Shown: positions 52,085 to 60,653 of the stretch, piece by piece | How positions within the stretch are numbered: position 1 is the first letter of the stretch | How the letters are laid out: every line of letters starts with the position of its first letter | Origin: SZUA-309 sp965232595 | GTDB taxonomy: Bacteria > Pseudomonadota > Gammaproteobacteria > Pseudomonadales > Azotimanducaceae | Length of the DNA: 64,000 nt | Direction: 5' to 3' | NCBI GenBank assembly: GCA_965232595.1 | Contig: OZ246983.1 | Coordinates: forward strand, 1,736,001-1,800,000 | Notes under the pieces: generated by a model | Databases searched by the model: none | The model's input: only the letters and a program-made list of their open reading frames with translations | What the model was told of the DNA's origin: nothing | Made by a program: the position numbers and the translations under genes

Positions 52085-53266
52085 TCAGAGCGAGTAGAGG
52101 TTGGCCGCGTTGGTGCGGGTGATCTTGTCGCGAGTCTCCGGGGAGTAATCCTCGAACATCTCGTCCAGCACCTGGCTCGAGCAGGGCCAGGTGGAGTCCG
52201 TGTGCGGGTAGTCGGAGCCCCAGAGCAGCGTTTCCTCGCCGATCATCTCCCGGGTCTGCAGCGACGCGGTGTCGTCTTCGATGGTGGCGAAGAACTGCCG
52301 CTTCCAGATTTCCAGCACATCCACCGGCGGTGTGCTCGACGGGTCCCGGGCGTACTCGCGGGCCCAGCCCTGCTGAACTTTGTCCAGCCAGTGCGCCACC
52401 CAGCCGGCGTTGAACTCGGCCAGCACGAACTTCAGGTTCGGGTGCCGGGCACAGACGCCGCGGACCATGAGCTCGATCATGGTGTCGTGGATAAGCCCGG
52501 GAGAGCCGGCGTACTGAACGATGGGGTCGCGCACGGACATGGCTTTCAGCCAGTCGGGCGCATGCGACATGCAGGCAACGTGGAAAGCGATGGGCAGCCC
52601 TGCTTCCTCGGCCAGCGCCCACATCGGCTCGTAGTCATCGTCGCTGTAGCGATGCCCGCGCGGCGCGTTGGAAGGCAGCACGATGCCCTTGAAGCCCAGC
52701 TTGATCACCCGCTCGAGCTCCGCCACAGCCTCATCCGGCCGCTGCACCGGCAGCGCGGCCAGGCCGACGAGCCGGCCTTTGGAAGCCACCTGCTGGCCGT
52801 GCATCCAGTCGTTGTAGTTACGCTGCAGGGCGATCAGCAGATCCAGATCGGGAAGGCTGAACATGGGGAACCAGCCCGGATAGAGGATCTCGGCCGAGAC
52901 GCCGTCGATGTCCTGATCTTCGGGCCGACGGGCGCCGTCGGTGAGGCCCGGGCGCATGGCCGCGTAGCCGCCTTTGAAGTAGGCCTGGATCTCAGGATCC
53001 TGAATCGACCCAGCGCTGGGCTTGGAGGCGTGCTCCCGTGGCAGCGGCGTTTCGTAGTCGAGGCGAGTGCCGGCCAGCGCCATCACGGCTACGTTGCGGG
53101 AACGTTTCGGGTTGTTCGGGATGGTGATGTAGTCGCCGTCGTCCTCGGTGTGGACGATGCGCGGCGCGTCGTCTCCGAAGCGCTCGGGCAGCCCCTCGAA
53201 CACTTCCGGCCCTTCGAGAGCGTGCGAGTCAGCGGAGATCGGACGGGGGTCGTTGAGAAGGGTCAT
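52085..53266 (-). CDS. Amidohydrolase-2 family metal-dependent hydrolase (ACMSD-like)
   Basis: A 393-residue TIM-barrel protein of the amidohydrolase_2 group. It starts with I-S-A-D-S-H-A-L-E-G-P-E-V-F (metal-binding D-x-H), contains I-A-F-H-V-A-C-M-S-H (His ligand) and ends with L-L-W-G-S-D-Y-P-H-T-D-S-T-W (catalytic Asp). Relatives decarboxylate or hydrolyse aromatic-pathway intermediates, often as decarboxylases. Promoter-side palindrome TGAACGCGTTCA is 83 bases upstream. It is followed by the GNAT gene and preceded by the aruH-like gene in the same direction. Confidence 0.9.
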   Translation of the reverse strand: MTLLNDPRPISADSHALEGPEVFEGLPERFGDDAPRIVHTEDDGDYITIPNNPKRSRNVAVMALAGTRLDYETPLPREHASKPSAGSIQDPEIQAYFKGGYAAMRPGLTDGARRPEDQDIDGVSAEILYPGWFPMFSLPDLDLLIALQRNYNDWMHGQQVASKGRLVGLAALPVQRPDEAVAELERVIKLGFKGIVLPSNAPRGHRYSDDDYEPMWALAEEAGLPIAFHVACMSHAPDWLKAMSVRDPIVQYAGSPGLIHDTMIELMVRGVCARHPNLKFVLAEFNAGWVAHWLDKVQQGWAREYARDPSSTPPVDVLEIWKRQFFATIEDDTASLQTREMIGEETLLWGSDYPHTDSTWPCSSQVLDEMFEDYSPETRDKITRTNAANLYSL

Positions 53267-53348
53267 CTGAATTCCTTGATCCTGGTGGATTGGCTGCCCT
53301 CGATCCCTGATCGGCGGCTGCGAGTCGGGCAGATGATATGACGTTTAA

Positions 53349-53360
53349 TGAACGCGTTCA
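53349..53360. promoter_or_regulatory. Palindrome TGAACGCGTTCA (TetR-type operator candidate)
   Basis: A perfect 12-bp palindrome flanked by AT-rich sequence lies in the 111-base gap between the aruH-like gene and the amidohydrolase gene. Its form is that of many TetR-family operators, and it is placed where it could control the amidohydrolase-GNAT pair. No TetR gene is in the window. Confidence 0.5.
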
Positions 53361-53377
53361 ATTAATATTACGACCGC

Positions 53378-54547
53378 TCAACCGTCCGCAATCTTCGCCA
53401 TCCGATCGAACACCTCTTCGAGCACCTCGATCGGATGGGTCAGGCTGACCCGCACGTAGGTGGCGGCACTCGGCCCGAAACCGCGACCGGGTATGGTCGA
53501 CAGCCCGGCCTCATCGAGCAGCTGGCGGGCGAAGATCTCGCCCTCGTTACAGAGCTTGCCCGCGTCCACCATCATGAACATGCCGCCGCGAGGCCGGTAG
53601 TAGTCCAGGTTTGTGATGCCGTCCAGGCGGGTGGCTGCGTAGTCCCTGCGCCGCTGGTACTCCTGACGCATGGCCTCCACGTCTTCGGTGTCGTTGGCGA
53701 GCGCGTAAGCAGCGCCGTCCTGAACGAACTGGCTGACGCCGAACAGCGCCGCGCTGGAGAAGCGGATCAGCTGGGCGACCAGGTCCGGCGGCGCGTACGC
53801 CCAGCCGATCCGCCAGCCGCTCATGGCGTGCGACTTGGACAGGCCGTCGATCACCACCAGGTTGCTGTGGTCGCCGTCGTAGCGGAGCAGGGACCAGTGC
53901 GGCGCATCAAAGGTGATCAGGGAGTAGACCTCGTCAGAAACCAGCCACAGGTCGCGGGCGCGGCAACCGGCCGCCAGCGCCCGCAGCGTGTCTTCCCCGA
54001 TCAGATTGCCGCAGGGATTACCCGGCGTGTTCACCAGCACCGCCCTGGTTTTACTCGTCACAGCGGCGAACACCTCATCCACGCTCAGCTCGAAAGCGGG
54101 CGGCTTTAGAGCGATGGGTACGATGGTCGCGCCGATGGCGGCAAACATGGCGGTGTAGGCGGCGTACATGGGCTCCGGGACGATGACCTCGTCGCCGGGA
54201 TCGAGCACCGAGCAGAAGACGGCGTAGAGCGCTGCCGACGCGCCCGGGAAGATCACGAACTGCTCCGGCTGAAACGGCTCGCCGGTGATCCTGGTTTCCA
54301 GCGCCGCGATGGCTTCGCGAAGGTTGAACTCGCCCGCAGCAGGCGAGTAGTGGGTGCGGCCGCGGTTGATGGCGGCCACCGTATGTTCGGTGATGTAGGC
54401 GGGGGTCGGGAAGTCCGGATCGCCGACGGAGAGCAGGATGATGTCTTCCCCGGCCCGCTGCCGGACCACGGCTTCGTCGTGGATGTCCCAGATGCTGCCG
54501 ACCGGTGTGTCCAGGCGCTCGGCGGAGCGGGAAAAATGTAGGCCCAT
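53378..54547 (-). CDS. aruH: Arginine:pyruvate transaminase-like class I aminotransferase
   Basis: A 389-residue fold-type I aminotransferase. The PLP lysine is K238 in S-K-S-H-A-M-S-G-W-R-I-G-W. The N-terminal block I-W-D-I-H-x-x-A-x-x-R-x-x-x-G-E-D-I-I-L-L-S-V-G-D-P-D-F and the rest match AruH of Pseudomonas (as recalled), which transfers the alpha-amino group of arginine to pyruvate. It begins immediately after the stop of the aruI-like decarboxylase gene, whose enzyme would use its product 2-ketoarginine. The pairing supports the assignment; another basic or bulky amino acid is possible. Confidence 0.85.
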   Translation of the reverse strand: MGLHFSRSAERLDTPVGSIWDIHDEAVVRQRAGEDIILLSVGDPDFPTPAYITEHTVAAINRGRTHYSPAAGEFNLREAIAALETRITGEPFQPEQFVIFPGASAALYAVFCSVLDPGDEVIVPEPMYAAYTAMFAAIGATIVPIALKPPAFELSVDEVFAAVTSKTRAVLVNTPGNPCGNLIGEDTLRALAAGCRARDLWLVSDEVYSLITFDAPHWSLLRYDGDHSNLVVIDGLSKSHAMSGWRIGWAYAPPDLVAQLIRFSSAALFGVSQFVQDGAAYALANDTEDVEAMRQEYQRRRDYAATRLDGITNLDYYRPRGGMFMMVDAGKLCNEGEIFARQLLDEAGLSTIPGRGFGPSAATYVRVSLTHPIEVLEEVFDRMAKIADG

Positions 54548-56179
54548 CTAGTACCAGCCTCCGCTTGGCGTCGTCAGAAAGTCGTTTTCCTGCACCTCGA
54601 TCAGGGTAGGTGCGTCGGCGGCCAGCGCCCGGCGAATCGCTTCACTGAGGGCTGCGAGCGTATCCGGATTTGCGTACTGGGCGTGATGCGCCGCGGCGGC
54701 AGCGGCGAAGTCCGGGGCCTCGATCCTGGTGGAATCAACCGGCACGTTCTTCGCCCGCATGCTGTTTTCGATTTCCCGGTAGCCCTGGTTGTGCCAGACG
54801 ATCACAGGCACCGGAAGCCCGAGCTCTGCAGCCGTGCTGAGCTCAGGCAGCGTGAACTGAATGCCGCCGTCACCGATCAGGCTGATCACCGGCCTGTCGC
54901 CGGCGAGGGCTGCCCCGAAAGCGGCAGGCAGAGCGTAGCCCAGCGTCCCGAAGCCGGACGCGGAGTGGAAATAGGCCCGAGGACGAGAGCGCTCGAGCTG
55001 CCAGGCCGCGTAGTAAGTCGGTCGGGTGGAGTCCCCGACGATGATGGCATCCGGGGCTGCTTCGATGATGGCATCAAAGAACGCCTGGACTTCGGGATGG
55101 TAGTGAGCTTCCTGCCGGATGGCGGCACGCAGGGCCGTCGCCCGTTCCGCGCCGGTGGCTTGCTGAGCAGCCGGTCTGCTGGCGCCACGCAATGCCTCGG
55201 TCAGAGACCGGGTCGCGCTTGCGGCATCGCTGACCAGGCCCAGCGCCGGCGCCAGCGGGATCAGCAGCTGCTCGGCGTCGATGTCGATCCGGATCAGGTT
55301 CGGGTGGGCCGCCAGCGGTTCCGCCATGAGCAGGTCGTAATCCGTTTCGCCCATCTCGGTCCCGATCGCCAGCAGCACGTCGGCGTCGGTCATCGCTCGG
55401 CGCAGCGTGCCCTGGGACGGGCTGCCGCCGACGGCCAGCGGGTGCTCGATCTGCAGCACGCCCTTGCCGTTGACGGTATTGAGCACCGGCGCGTCGATGA
55501 GCTCGGCGAGCGGGGCAACGTCCGCGTTCTGGGCGCCGCCGCCAACGATGATCAACGGCTGTGCAGCGCCTGCGAGCAGCGCTGCGGCCTGGGCCATTAC
55601 TTCGGGGTCCGGCCCCGGCGCGCCGAGCACCGGATGCGTCTCTGAGCTCGGGCCCGCCGTCATGGTGGCATCCATCAGGTCCAGGGGTATCTCGATGTGC
55701 ACCGGGCCCGGACGCTGGGTGGCGAACAGCGCAAACGCTCTTGCCATCAGATCCGGCAGGTTGTCGGGTGCGAGCAGGGTGGCTGAGTCCCTGCAGAACG
55801 AGGCCGCGCTGGCGTGCTGATCCGGCAGCTCGTGCAGCATGCCGCGCTTCATGCCCAGATCCGCCACCGGCGCCACCCCGCTGATGACAAGCATGGGCAC
55901 GGAGTCGGCGCGGGCCTGGGCGATGGCGGTAGCGGCGTTCAACAGCCCGGGGCCGCTGATCAGCACGCAAACGCCCGGCTTGCCGGTCGCCCGCGCGTAG
56001 CCATCTGCCATGAAGGCGGCACCCTGCTCGTGGCGGCAGGTGACGTGCCGGATCCCGGCCTCCGCGAAGCCGCGATACAGAGCGACCGTGTGGTTGCCAG
56101 GCACGCCGAACACCAGCTCGACGCCGTGCTCCCGCAACAGCGCCAGCAGGCCTTCGCCGGTGGTCGTGGTTCCGTCCAT
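54548..56179 (-). CDS. aruI: TPP-dependent 2-ketoarginine (5-guanidino-2-oxopentanoate) decarboxylase-like
   Basis: A 543-residue thiamine-diphosphate enzyme of the acetolactate-synthase fold. The catalytic Glu is E51 in C-R-H-E-Q-G-A-A-F-M-A-D-G-Y-A-R-A; the TPP-binding motif begins G-D-G-G-I-Q-F-T-L-P-E-L and ends with H-N-Q-G-Y. The sequence runs in parallel with AruI (as recalled), which decarboxylates 2-ketoarginine to 4-guanidinobutyraldehyde. It is the upstream neighbour of the aruH-like gene, without a gap, which is the gene pair of the arginine transaminase pathway. Confidence 0.87.
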   Translation of the reverse strand: MDGTTTTGEGLLALLREHGVELVFGVPGNHTVALYRGFAEAGIRHVTCRHEQGAAFMADGYARATGKPGVCVLISGPGLLNAATAIAQARADSVPMLVISGVAPVADLGMKRGMLHELPDQHASAASFCRDSATLLAPDNLPDLMARAFALFATQRPGPVHIEIPLDLMDATMTAGPSSETHPVLGAPGPDPEVMAQAAALLAGAAQPLIIVGGGAQNADVAPLAELIDAPVLNTVNGKGVLQIEHPLAVGGSPSQGTLRRAMTDADVLLAIGTEMGETDYDLLMAEPLAAHPNLIRIDIDAEQLLIPLAPALGLVSDAASATRSLTEALRGASRPAAQQATGAERATALRAAIRQEAHYHPEVQAFFDAIIEAAPDAIIVGDSTRPTYYAAWQLERSRPRAYFHSASGFGTLGYALPAAFGAALAGDRPVISLIGDGGIQFTLPELSTAAELGLPVPVIVWHNQGYREIENSMRAKNVPVDSTRIEAPDFAAAAAAHHAQYANPDTLAALSEAIRRALAADAPTLIEVQENDFLTTPSGGWY

Positions 56180-56193
56180 CCTGCTCGCTGCCG

Positions 56194-57570
56194 TTACCTT
56201 GTCGTGAACCGCTCGAGCAGGTCGATCATGATCATCGTGCCCCGCTCCATGTTCTGCACCGAGATCCGCTCGTTGTTGCCGTGCACGCCGCGTCGATCCG
56301 GTCCGGGAATCACGGTGGTGCTGAAGCCGTAGCTGACGATGCCCAGATCGCGGAAGAAGTGGCTGTCCGTGAAGCCCGTTGCCACGCCCGGGACGATCAC
56401 GGAGCCCGGGAAGTGATCTTCGTAGACATCCTCGATCATTCTGAACAGCGGGTTGTCCGGGGTGCTGACGGCCGGGGTGAAGCCCATGATCTTCTCGATG
56501 GTCACGTTCGGGTCGTTGATGATGTGGGTGAGCTCCTCGATGAACTCCTCCGGGTTCTGGTCCGGCAGTAGTCGGCAGTCGAGCTCGATCATGGCCTCGG
56601 TGGGCACCACGTTGATTTTCGATGAGCCCTGCATGCCGGTCAGCGAGCAGGTGTTGCGCAGCAGCGCGTGGTGGCCCGGGTTGGTCAGCTGCAGGTAGTG
56701 CATGAACTCCGGGTCGTTCACGGCGCTGGCGATGTCGGCGTAGCGGGCCGCCAGGGTCTCGTTCTGATACGGCGCCATGCCTTCGAACATCGCCTGCACC
56801 GCCGGGATTGCCCGGGCTTCGAAGCGGGTTCTCGCCAGCCGGTCGCCGGCTCTGAGCGCCCGGGTGACGGCGGTTTCCACTTGCGGCGTGGAGCCATGTC
56901 CCGGATTGCCGTGGGCAACAAGGCGCAACCAGAGTGGCACTTTCTGCGTCAGCTCGACGCTGAACACCGTGTCGTCGCCGATGGTGGTGCCGCCGCCGCC
57001 CTCGTTGAGCAGGTAACCCACGTTCTCAAATATCTCCGGCCGGTTTTCAACCAGCCAGCCAGCGCCGAAAGCGCCACCCGCTTCCTCATCGGCGGTGGCA
57101 ACGAAGATCACGTCCCGGTTCAGCCTGGCGCCGGAGGCGTGCAGGGCGAGAAAAGACTGCAGCTGGATGATACCGAGGCCCTTCATGTCCAGGGCGCCGC
57201 GGCCATAGATGTGGCCGTCACGAATGGTGCCGCCGAACGGGTTGGCGGACCAGTAACGCAGGTCGGCGGGCACGACGTCGATGTGGTTGAGCAGCACCAG
57301 CGCGGGCTCTCTGCCTCCCTCGAGCTTGGCCCAGATGTTGCCGCGGCCCGGTGCCGACTCCGCTGTCTCGTAGGCAATCCCGGCGGCGTCGAATATGCCG
57401 GCGAAAAACTCGACGCCGCGGGTTTCGTTCCCCGGCGGGTTCTGGGTGTTGATCTGAATGTAGGCAGACAGGCGCTCGGCCGCGGCTTCGGCGAACTCGC
57501 TGGCGCGGGCGACGCTGGCAGTGAGCAGCGCCGCCGTGATTACGGCGGCGGCGAAGAAGAATCGGTGCAT
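56194..57570 (-). CDS. M20-family metallohydrolase, exported
   Basis: A 458-residue M20/M25/M40 peptidase-type enzyme with a Sec signal (cut near V-A-R-A). Metal-site motifs: L-L-N-H-I-D-V-V-P (His and Asp), G-R-G-A-L-D-M-K-G (bridging Asp), A-T-A-D-E-E-A-G-G (catalytic Glu and ligand Glu), and a C-terminal His in G-V-H-G-N-N-E-R. It should release amino acids from peptides or N-acyl compounds in the periplasm. It is the first gene of the minus-strand unit with aruI and aruH (gap of 14 bases), so it may supply arginine to that pathway. Confidence 0.9.
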   Translation of the reverse strand: MHRFFFAAAVITAALLTASVARASEFAEAAAERLSAYIQINTQNPPGNETRGVEFFAGIFDAAGIAYETAESAPGRGNIWAKLEGGREPALVLLNHIDVVPADLRYWSANPFGGTIRDGHIYGRGALDMKGLGIIQLQSFLALHASGARLNRDVIFVATADEEAGGAFGAGWLVENRPEIFENVGYLLNEGGGGTTIGDDTVFSVELTQKVPLWLRLVAHGNPGHGSTPQVETAVTRALRAGDRLARTRFEARAIPAVQAMFEGMAPYQNETLAARYADIASAVNDPEFMHYLQLTNPGHHALLRNTCSLTGMQGSSKINVVPTEAMIELDCRLLPDQNPEEFIEELTHIINDPNVTIEKIMGFTPAVSTPDNPLFRMIEDVYEDHFPGSVIVPGVATGFTDSHFFRDLGIVSYGFSTTVIPGPDRRGVHGNNERISVQNMERGTMIMIDLLERFTTR

Positions 57571-57620
57571 GGAAGTGTCCTCTGAATCTGCCGGAATTCT
57601 AACCGCGCCAGCCTACCGGG

Positions 57621-58169
57621 TCAGGCCGCTTCGATCCGGCTCATGCTGAGCAGCGCCGTCAGCTGAAGGCCGACGTTGCCGAGGTTCTCTTTGCCGCCGG
57701 TCTCGCGATCGATGACGCAGATCGCCCCCATGGGCTCGATGCCGTCACCGCGCAACATGTTCAGCGTGTCGATGATGGCGCCGCCGCTGGACACCACGTC
57801 CTCCACCATCAGCACCCGCTGCCCTTTCAGCTCGGCGCCCTCTGCGTAACGGCAGGTACCGTAGGTCTTCGCTTCCTTGCGCAGAAAGGCGGTGGGCATG
57901 CCGGTCAGCTGACCGAGCATGGTGACGATGGGGATGCCGCCCATCTCGAGCCCCGCCAGCACCGTCGCCTCTTCGGGGATGAGCGGCACCAGCGCTTCGC
58001 CGATCCGCCTGAGCAGGGCCGGATCCGCTTCGAAGCGGTACTTGTCGAAGTAGGTGTCGCTGACGGCGCCGGACCGCAACGTGAAGTTGCCGTGGATACG
58101 CGCAACCTCGCGAATGGCCCGGGCAATGCCGTCCAGATCTGCTGCGTTTGCCGCTGCCGAGTCGGCCAT
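57621..58169 (-). CDS. pyrE: Orotate phosphoribosyltransferase
   Basis: A 182-residue phosphoribosyltransferase forming orotidine monophosphate in pyrimidine synthesis. The PRPP site is V-L-M-V-E-D-V-V-S-S-G-G-A-I-I-D-T, with the lysine loop F-L-R-K-E-A-K-T-Y-G-T. The start fits a strong GGAGGAGGAAG ribosome site. It is a separate unit divergent from the unknown gene at 58346; the 176-base gap between them (58170-58345) shows no other gene. Confidence 0.93.
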   Translation of the reverse strand: MADSAAANAADLDGIARAIREVARIHGNFTLRSGAVSDTYFDKYRFEADPALLRRIGEALVPLIPEEATVLAGLEMGGIPIVTMLGQLTGMPTAFLRKEAKTYGTCRYAEGAELKGQRVLMVEDVVSSGGAIIDTLNMLRGDGIEPMGAICVIDRETGGKENLGNVGLQLTALLSMSRIEAA

Positions 58170-58345
58170 GGCGCTTCCTCCTCCTGCTCCCTTCTACTGT
58201 CGAGAGCATTTTCGCTCCTGGGCCATGGAACGGCAAAACTGTGAACCAGTACCGTTCATCGGGAGTTGTGATGGGAGGCACAGACCCCCGGCGGCTCCGG
58301 TCGTTAACTGGTTGTTACCAAACAAAGAGCCCAGCGAGGATCAGA

Positions 58346-59122
58346 ATGGATCGATTCGAACTGAACTGGCCCGGTGCCGATGCCTCCTTCTATACGGACG
58401 GCTGGCGCTGCCGGATCGTCTGGCGGCAGAAGGGCCGTCGGGGCGGCGGCGGTATGGGTGGCACCATCGACAACAACCAGCAGTGCGTAAAGCGGGCTGC
58501 TGAGAGCCTGGACGGCGCCCCGTATCTGTTGAGCGCGCTCAAGGCCCGCGGGCATGCCCGGCTGGCCGAGCAGATTGAAACGGCGGCCGCTACCGTCCCG
58601 GAGGCAGCGCCCGTTCGCACCCCGGTGCAGGCCGATCGCCAGGAGCGCCGCAAGGAAGCTCGGAACCGGCCGGCGCCGAAGCGGGTGCCGAAATCCAGCA
58701 AGGCGCAGAGCTCAGAGGCCAAGCCCGAGCCGGTCGCAGCGGCCAAGGCTGCTGCAGGAGCTGACGTCGAGACCGTCTGGCTGAAGGCGCTCGATGGTGA
58801 CGCATCGTTCGAGCCGGCGACCAACAAGCGGGCGAAAGCCTGGCTTGACCTTGGCGCGCTCGGAGACGAAGCGGTGAGCCTGAAAGTGCCTGCGGCAAAG
58901 CAGAAAGCCGATTGGGTGCTGAAGCGCACCTGGCCGGAAGACGCCAAGCACAAGCCCGAGTACGTGGTTGCAGCTTCCTTCAAAGGGATTGCCAGGTTCC
59001 TGCTGGAACGTGGCGCTGGCGCGGCGTTTCTCGAGGAGGCGCTGGCGGCGCTCGCGGATGCGGACAACGATGAGCTGACCGCGGCAGCGAAAGCCTGGCG
59101 CGCGACTGCCCGGACCCACTGA
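58346..59122 (+). CDS. Unrecognised two-part protein with Lys/Ala/Pro linker
   Basis: A 258-residue cytoplasmic protein. Residues 1-65 form one conserved-looking part (F-E-L-N-W-P-G-A-D-A-S-F-Y and a Gly-rich G-R-R-G-G-G-G-M-G-G-T turn); 70-135 is a low-complexity Lys/Arg/Ala/Pro linker; 136-258 is a helical domain with W-V-L-K-R-T-W-P-E-D-A-K-H-K-P-E-Y and F-L-E-E-A-L-A-A-L. I recognise no family. ATG 58346 (GAGGA 6 bases upstream) is preferred over 58148. It precedes the selenoprotein gene by 96 bases; that gap holds the inverted repeat ACCGT-T-ACGGT (59151-59161). Confidence 0.75.
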   Translation: MDRFELNWPGADASFYTDGWRCRIVWRQKGRRGGGGMGGTIDNNQQCVKRAAESLDGAPYLLSALKARGHARLAEQIETAAATVPEAAPVRTPVQADRQERRKEARNRPAPKRVPKSSKAQSSEAKPEPVAAAKAAAGADVETVWLKALDGDASFEPATNKRAKAWLDLGALGDEAVSLKVPAAKQKADWVLKRTWPEDAKHKPEYVVAASFKGIARFLLERGAGAAFLEEALAALADADNDELTAAAKAWRATARTH

Positions 59123-59218
59123 GCCGCTGGAGATTCCGGCAGTTCCGAAGACCGTTACGGTGTAAGCTCGAATGGCCGGGCGCATGAGCGTCTGGCCAAA
59201 CCGAGGGAGGACACCGTT

Positions 59219-59686
59219 GTGGCCGACAAGCTCAACCTGCTCGATTCCTTTCCGTCGCTGACGCTGAACGCTGCCGGGGGCGGCACCTTCACGTTGCCGG
59301 ACGATATCTCCACACCCTACGCCATCGTGCTCTTCTATCGAGGGCACTGGTGACCTTTCTGCCGCCGACTGTTAGCCGGCTACGAGAAGCACCTGTCCGA
59401 ATTTGAGGCGCTGGGCACTTCCATCTACGCGGGGACGGTAGACAGCGAGGAGGACACCCTGGCCGTCGCCAACGACCTCAGCTATCCGGTTGCCTACGGC
59501 ATGACCCGGGCCGATGGGGATGCCATCGGCGCCTGGTGGGAAGAGCGCCGGGATCACATCCAGCCTTCCGAGTTTCTGCTGACGGAGAAAGGCCGGGTGC
59601 TGTCTTCCTGCTACGCCAGCTCGCCGATCGGCCGGACGGACCCGGAAGAGGCGATCAACCTGCTGAAGATACTCGCCAAACGCTGA
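59219..59686 (+). CDS. Selenocysteine-containing peroxiredoxin-like protein (in-frame TGA = Sec45)
   Basis: With the TGA at 59351-59353 read as selenocysteine this is an intact 155-residue thioredoxin-fold, AhpC/TSA-family protein. The active site reads F-Y-R-G-H-W-U-P-F-C-R, the position of the family's F-Y-R-G-x-W-C-P-x-C motif, so Sec45 and C48 would form the redox pair. The downstream part (L-L-A-G-Y-E-K-H-L, A-V-A-N-D-L-S-Y-P-V-A-Y, P-S-E-F-L-L-T-E-K-G-R-V-L) is the rest of the domain. The start is GTG 59219 with GGGAGG 8 bases upstream. It likely reduces peroxides or disulfides. Standard calling leaves only 59501-59686. Confidence 0.9.
59351..59380 (+). promoter_or_regulatory. Candidate SECIS hairpin of the peroxiredoxin-like gene
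   Basis: Between 59364 and 59380 the sequence can fold as GCCGACT-GTT-AGCCGGC, six pairs with one A-C mismatch, placing a GU-containing loop 17 bases after the TGA, close to the 18 bases in E. coli fdhF. It is weaker than the hairpin in the glutathione peroxidase gene but of the form expected for SelB recognition. Confidence 0.6.
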
Positions 59687-59689
59687 GGC

Positions 59690-60625
59690 TCAGTCGCCGC
59701 GGCCGGACGCCTGGTGCGCGGCTTTCAGGCCTTCGCCCGGCCCGGTAGAGATGCCGGCGTCGTTCCAGTAGCCGATGGTCAGGAAGGAATGGCCTTCCTC
59801 CAGGTGGCTGGCTACGTTGGCGGCGTTCGACGTTCTGCCGCAGGGCACGTCGTACTTCGCGCAGGCGTCCAGCACCTTCTGCATGGCCGCGACCAGCGTC
59901 GGGTGGTCGCCCTGGCCAGCCAGCCCGTAAGACAGCGACAGATCGCTGGGGCCCAGGAAGATCGCGCCCACACCCGGCAAGCTGGCGATCTCGTCGATGT
60001 TCTCAACGCCCGCCTTCGATTCAATCTGCAGCACGGCCAGCAGCTCACCCTGCGGGTCGAGCGGATAGAGATCGGCGCGGGCCATGTAATCCCGGGTGCC
60101 CCAGAGCCAGGCGGGGATGGCGGGCGATGCGCCACGCAGCCCGACGGGCTCAGGTTGCGGGTCGCCCTGCTGGGCGGGATAGCGCATGGATTGAATGGCG
60201 AGCTGCGCCTGCTCCCTGGTCTCGATGAACGGGAAGACGATGCCATAGGCGCCGGCATCCAGAGCCTGCTTGACCATGGCCTGGGGGTTCACCGAGCCGT
60301 AGCTCGGAATTCTGACCAGCGGCGTGGTGCCCATCTGGGTGCTGCCGGTGCGGGCGATGGTGGCCTTGTCCGTCATCCCGAGCAGGAACACCCGCAAGGT
60401 CTCGAAGTCCATGGGGCTGTGCTCCATGTCGATGAAGATGAAGTCGAGACCGGAGGTGGCCAGCGCCCTGGCATTGGTGAGGGAAAAGTCCGCGGTGAAG
60501 ATGCCGAACACGGGATCATCCTGCTCCAGCACCTCGATGGTCCGGTTCAGGCGGTCTTCGGCGGCCTGCGCCAGGCCGGTAAAGAACAGCAGCGCAGCCG
60601 CTGCCATCGTGAGTCGCTTAGTCAC
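59690..60625 (-). CDS. Exported HpcH/HpaI-family aldolase-like protein
   Basis: A 311-residue TIM-barrel protein of the HpcH/HpaI (class II pyruvate aldolase) family. The metal ligands appear as E in L-Q-I-E-S-K-A-G and D in G-P-S-D-L-S-L-S-Y-G; I-F-I-D-M-E-H-S holds the catalytic region. Unusually it begins with a clear Sec signal (T-K-R-L-T-M then a hydrophobic stretch ending L-A-Q-A), so it should act in the periplasm. The start is GTG 60625; ATG 60607 is possible. Substrate unknown. It converges with the selenoprotein gene, 3 bases apart. Confidence 0.87.
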   Translation of the reverse strand: MTKRLTMAAAALLFFTGLAQAAEDRLNRTIEVLEQDDPVFGIFTADFSLTNARALATSGLDFIFIDMEHSPMDFETLRVFLLGMTDKATIARTGSTQMGTTPLVRIPSYGSVNPQAMVKQALDAGAYGIVFPFIETREQAQLAIQSMRYPAQQGDPQPEPVGLRGASPAIPAWLWGTRDYMARADLYPLDPQGELLAVLQIESKAGVENIDEIASLPGVGAIFLGPSDLSLSYGLAGQGDHPTLVAAMQKVLDACAKYDVPCGRTSNAANVASHLEEGHSFLTIGYWNDAGISTGPGEGLKAAHQASGRGD

Positions 60626-60653
60626 TTCCTTTGGTACTCCTTGAGTCTTCAGC

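Noticed and set aside
59501..59686. Short 61-residue hypothetical protein.
   Set aside because: It is the C-terminal part of the peroxiredoxin-like selenoprotein that begins at 59219.
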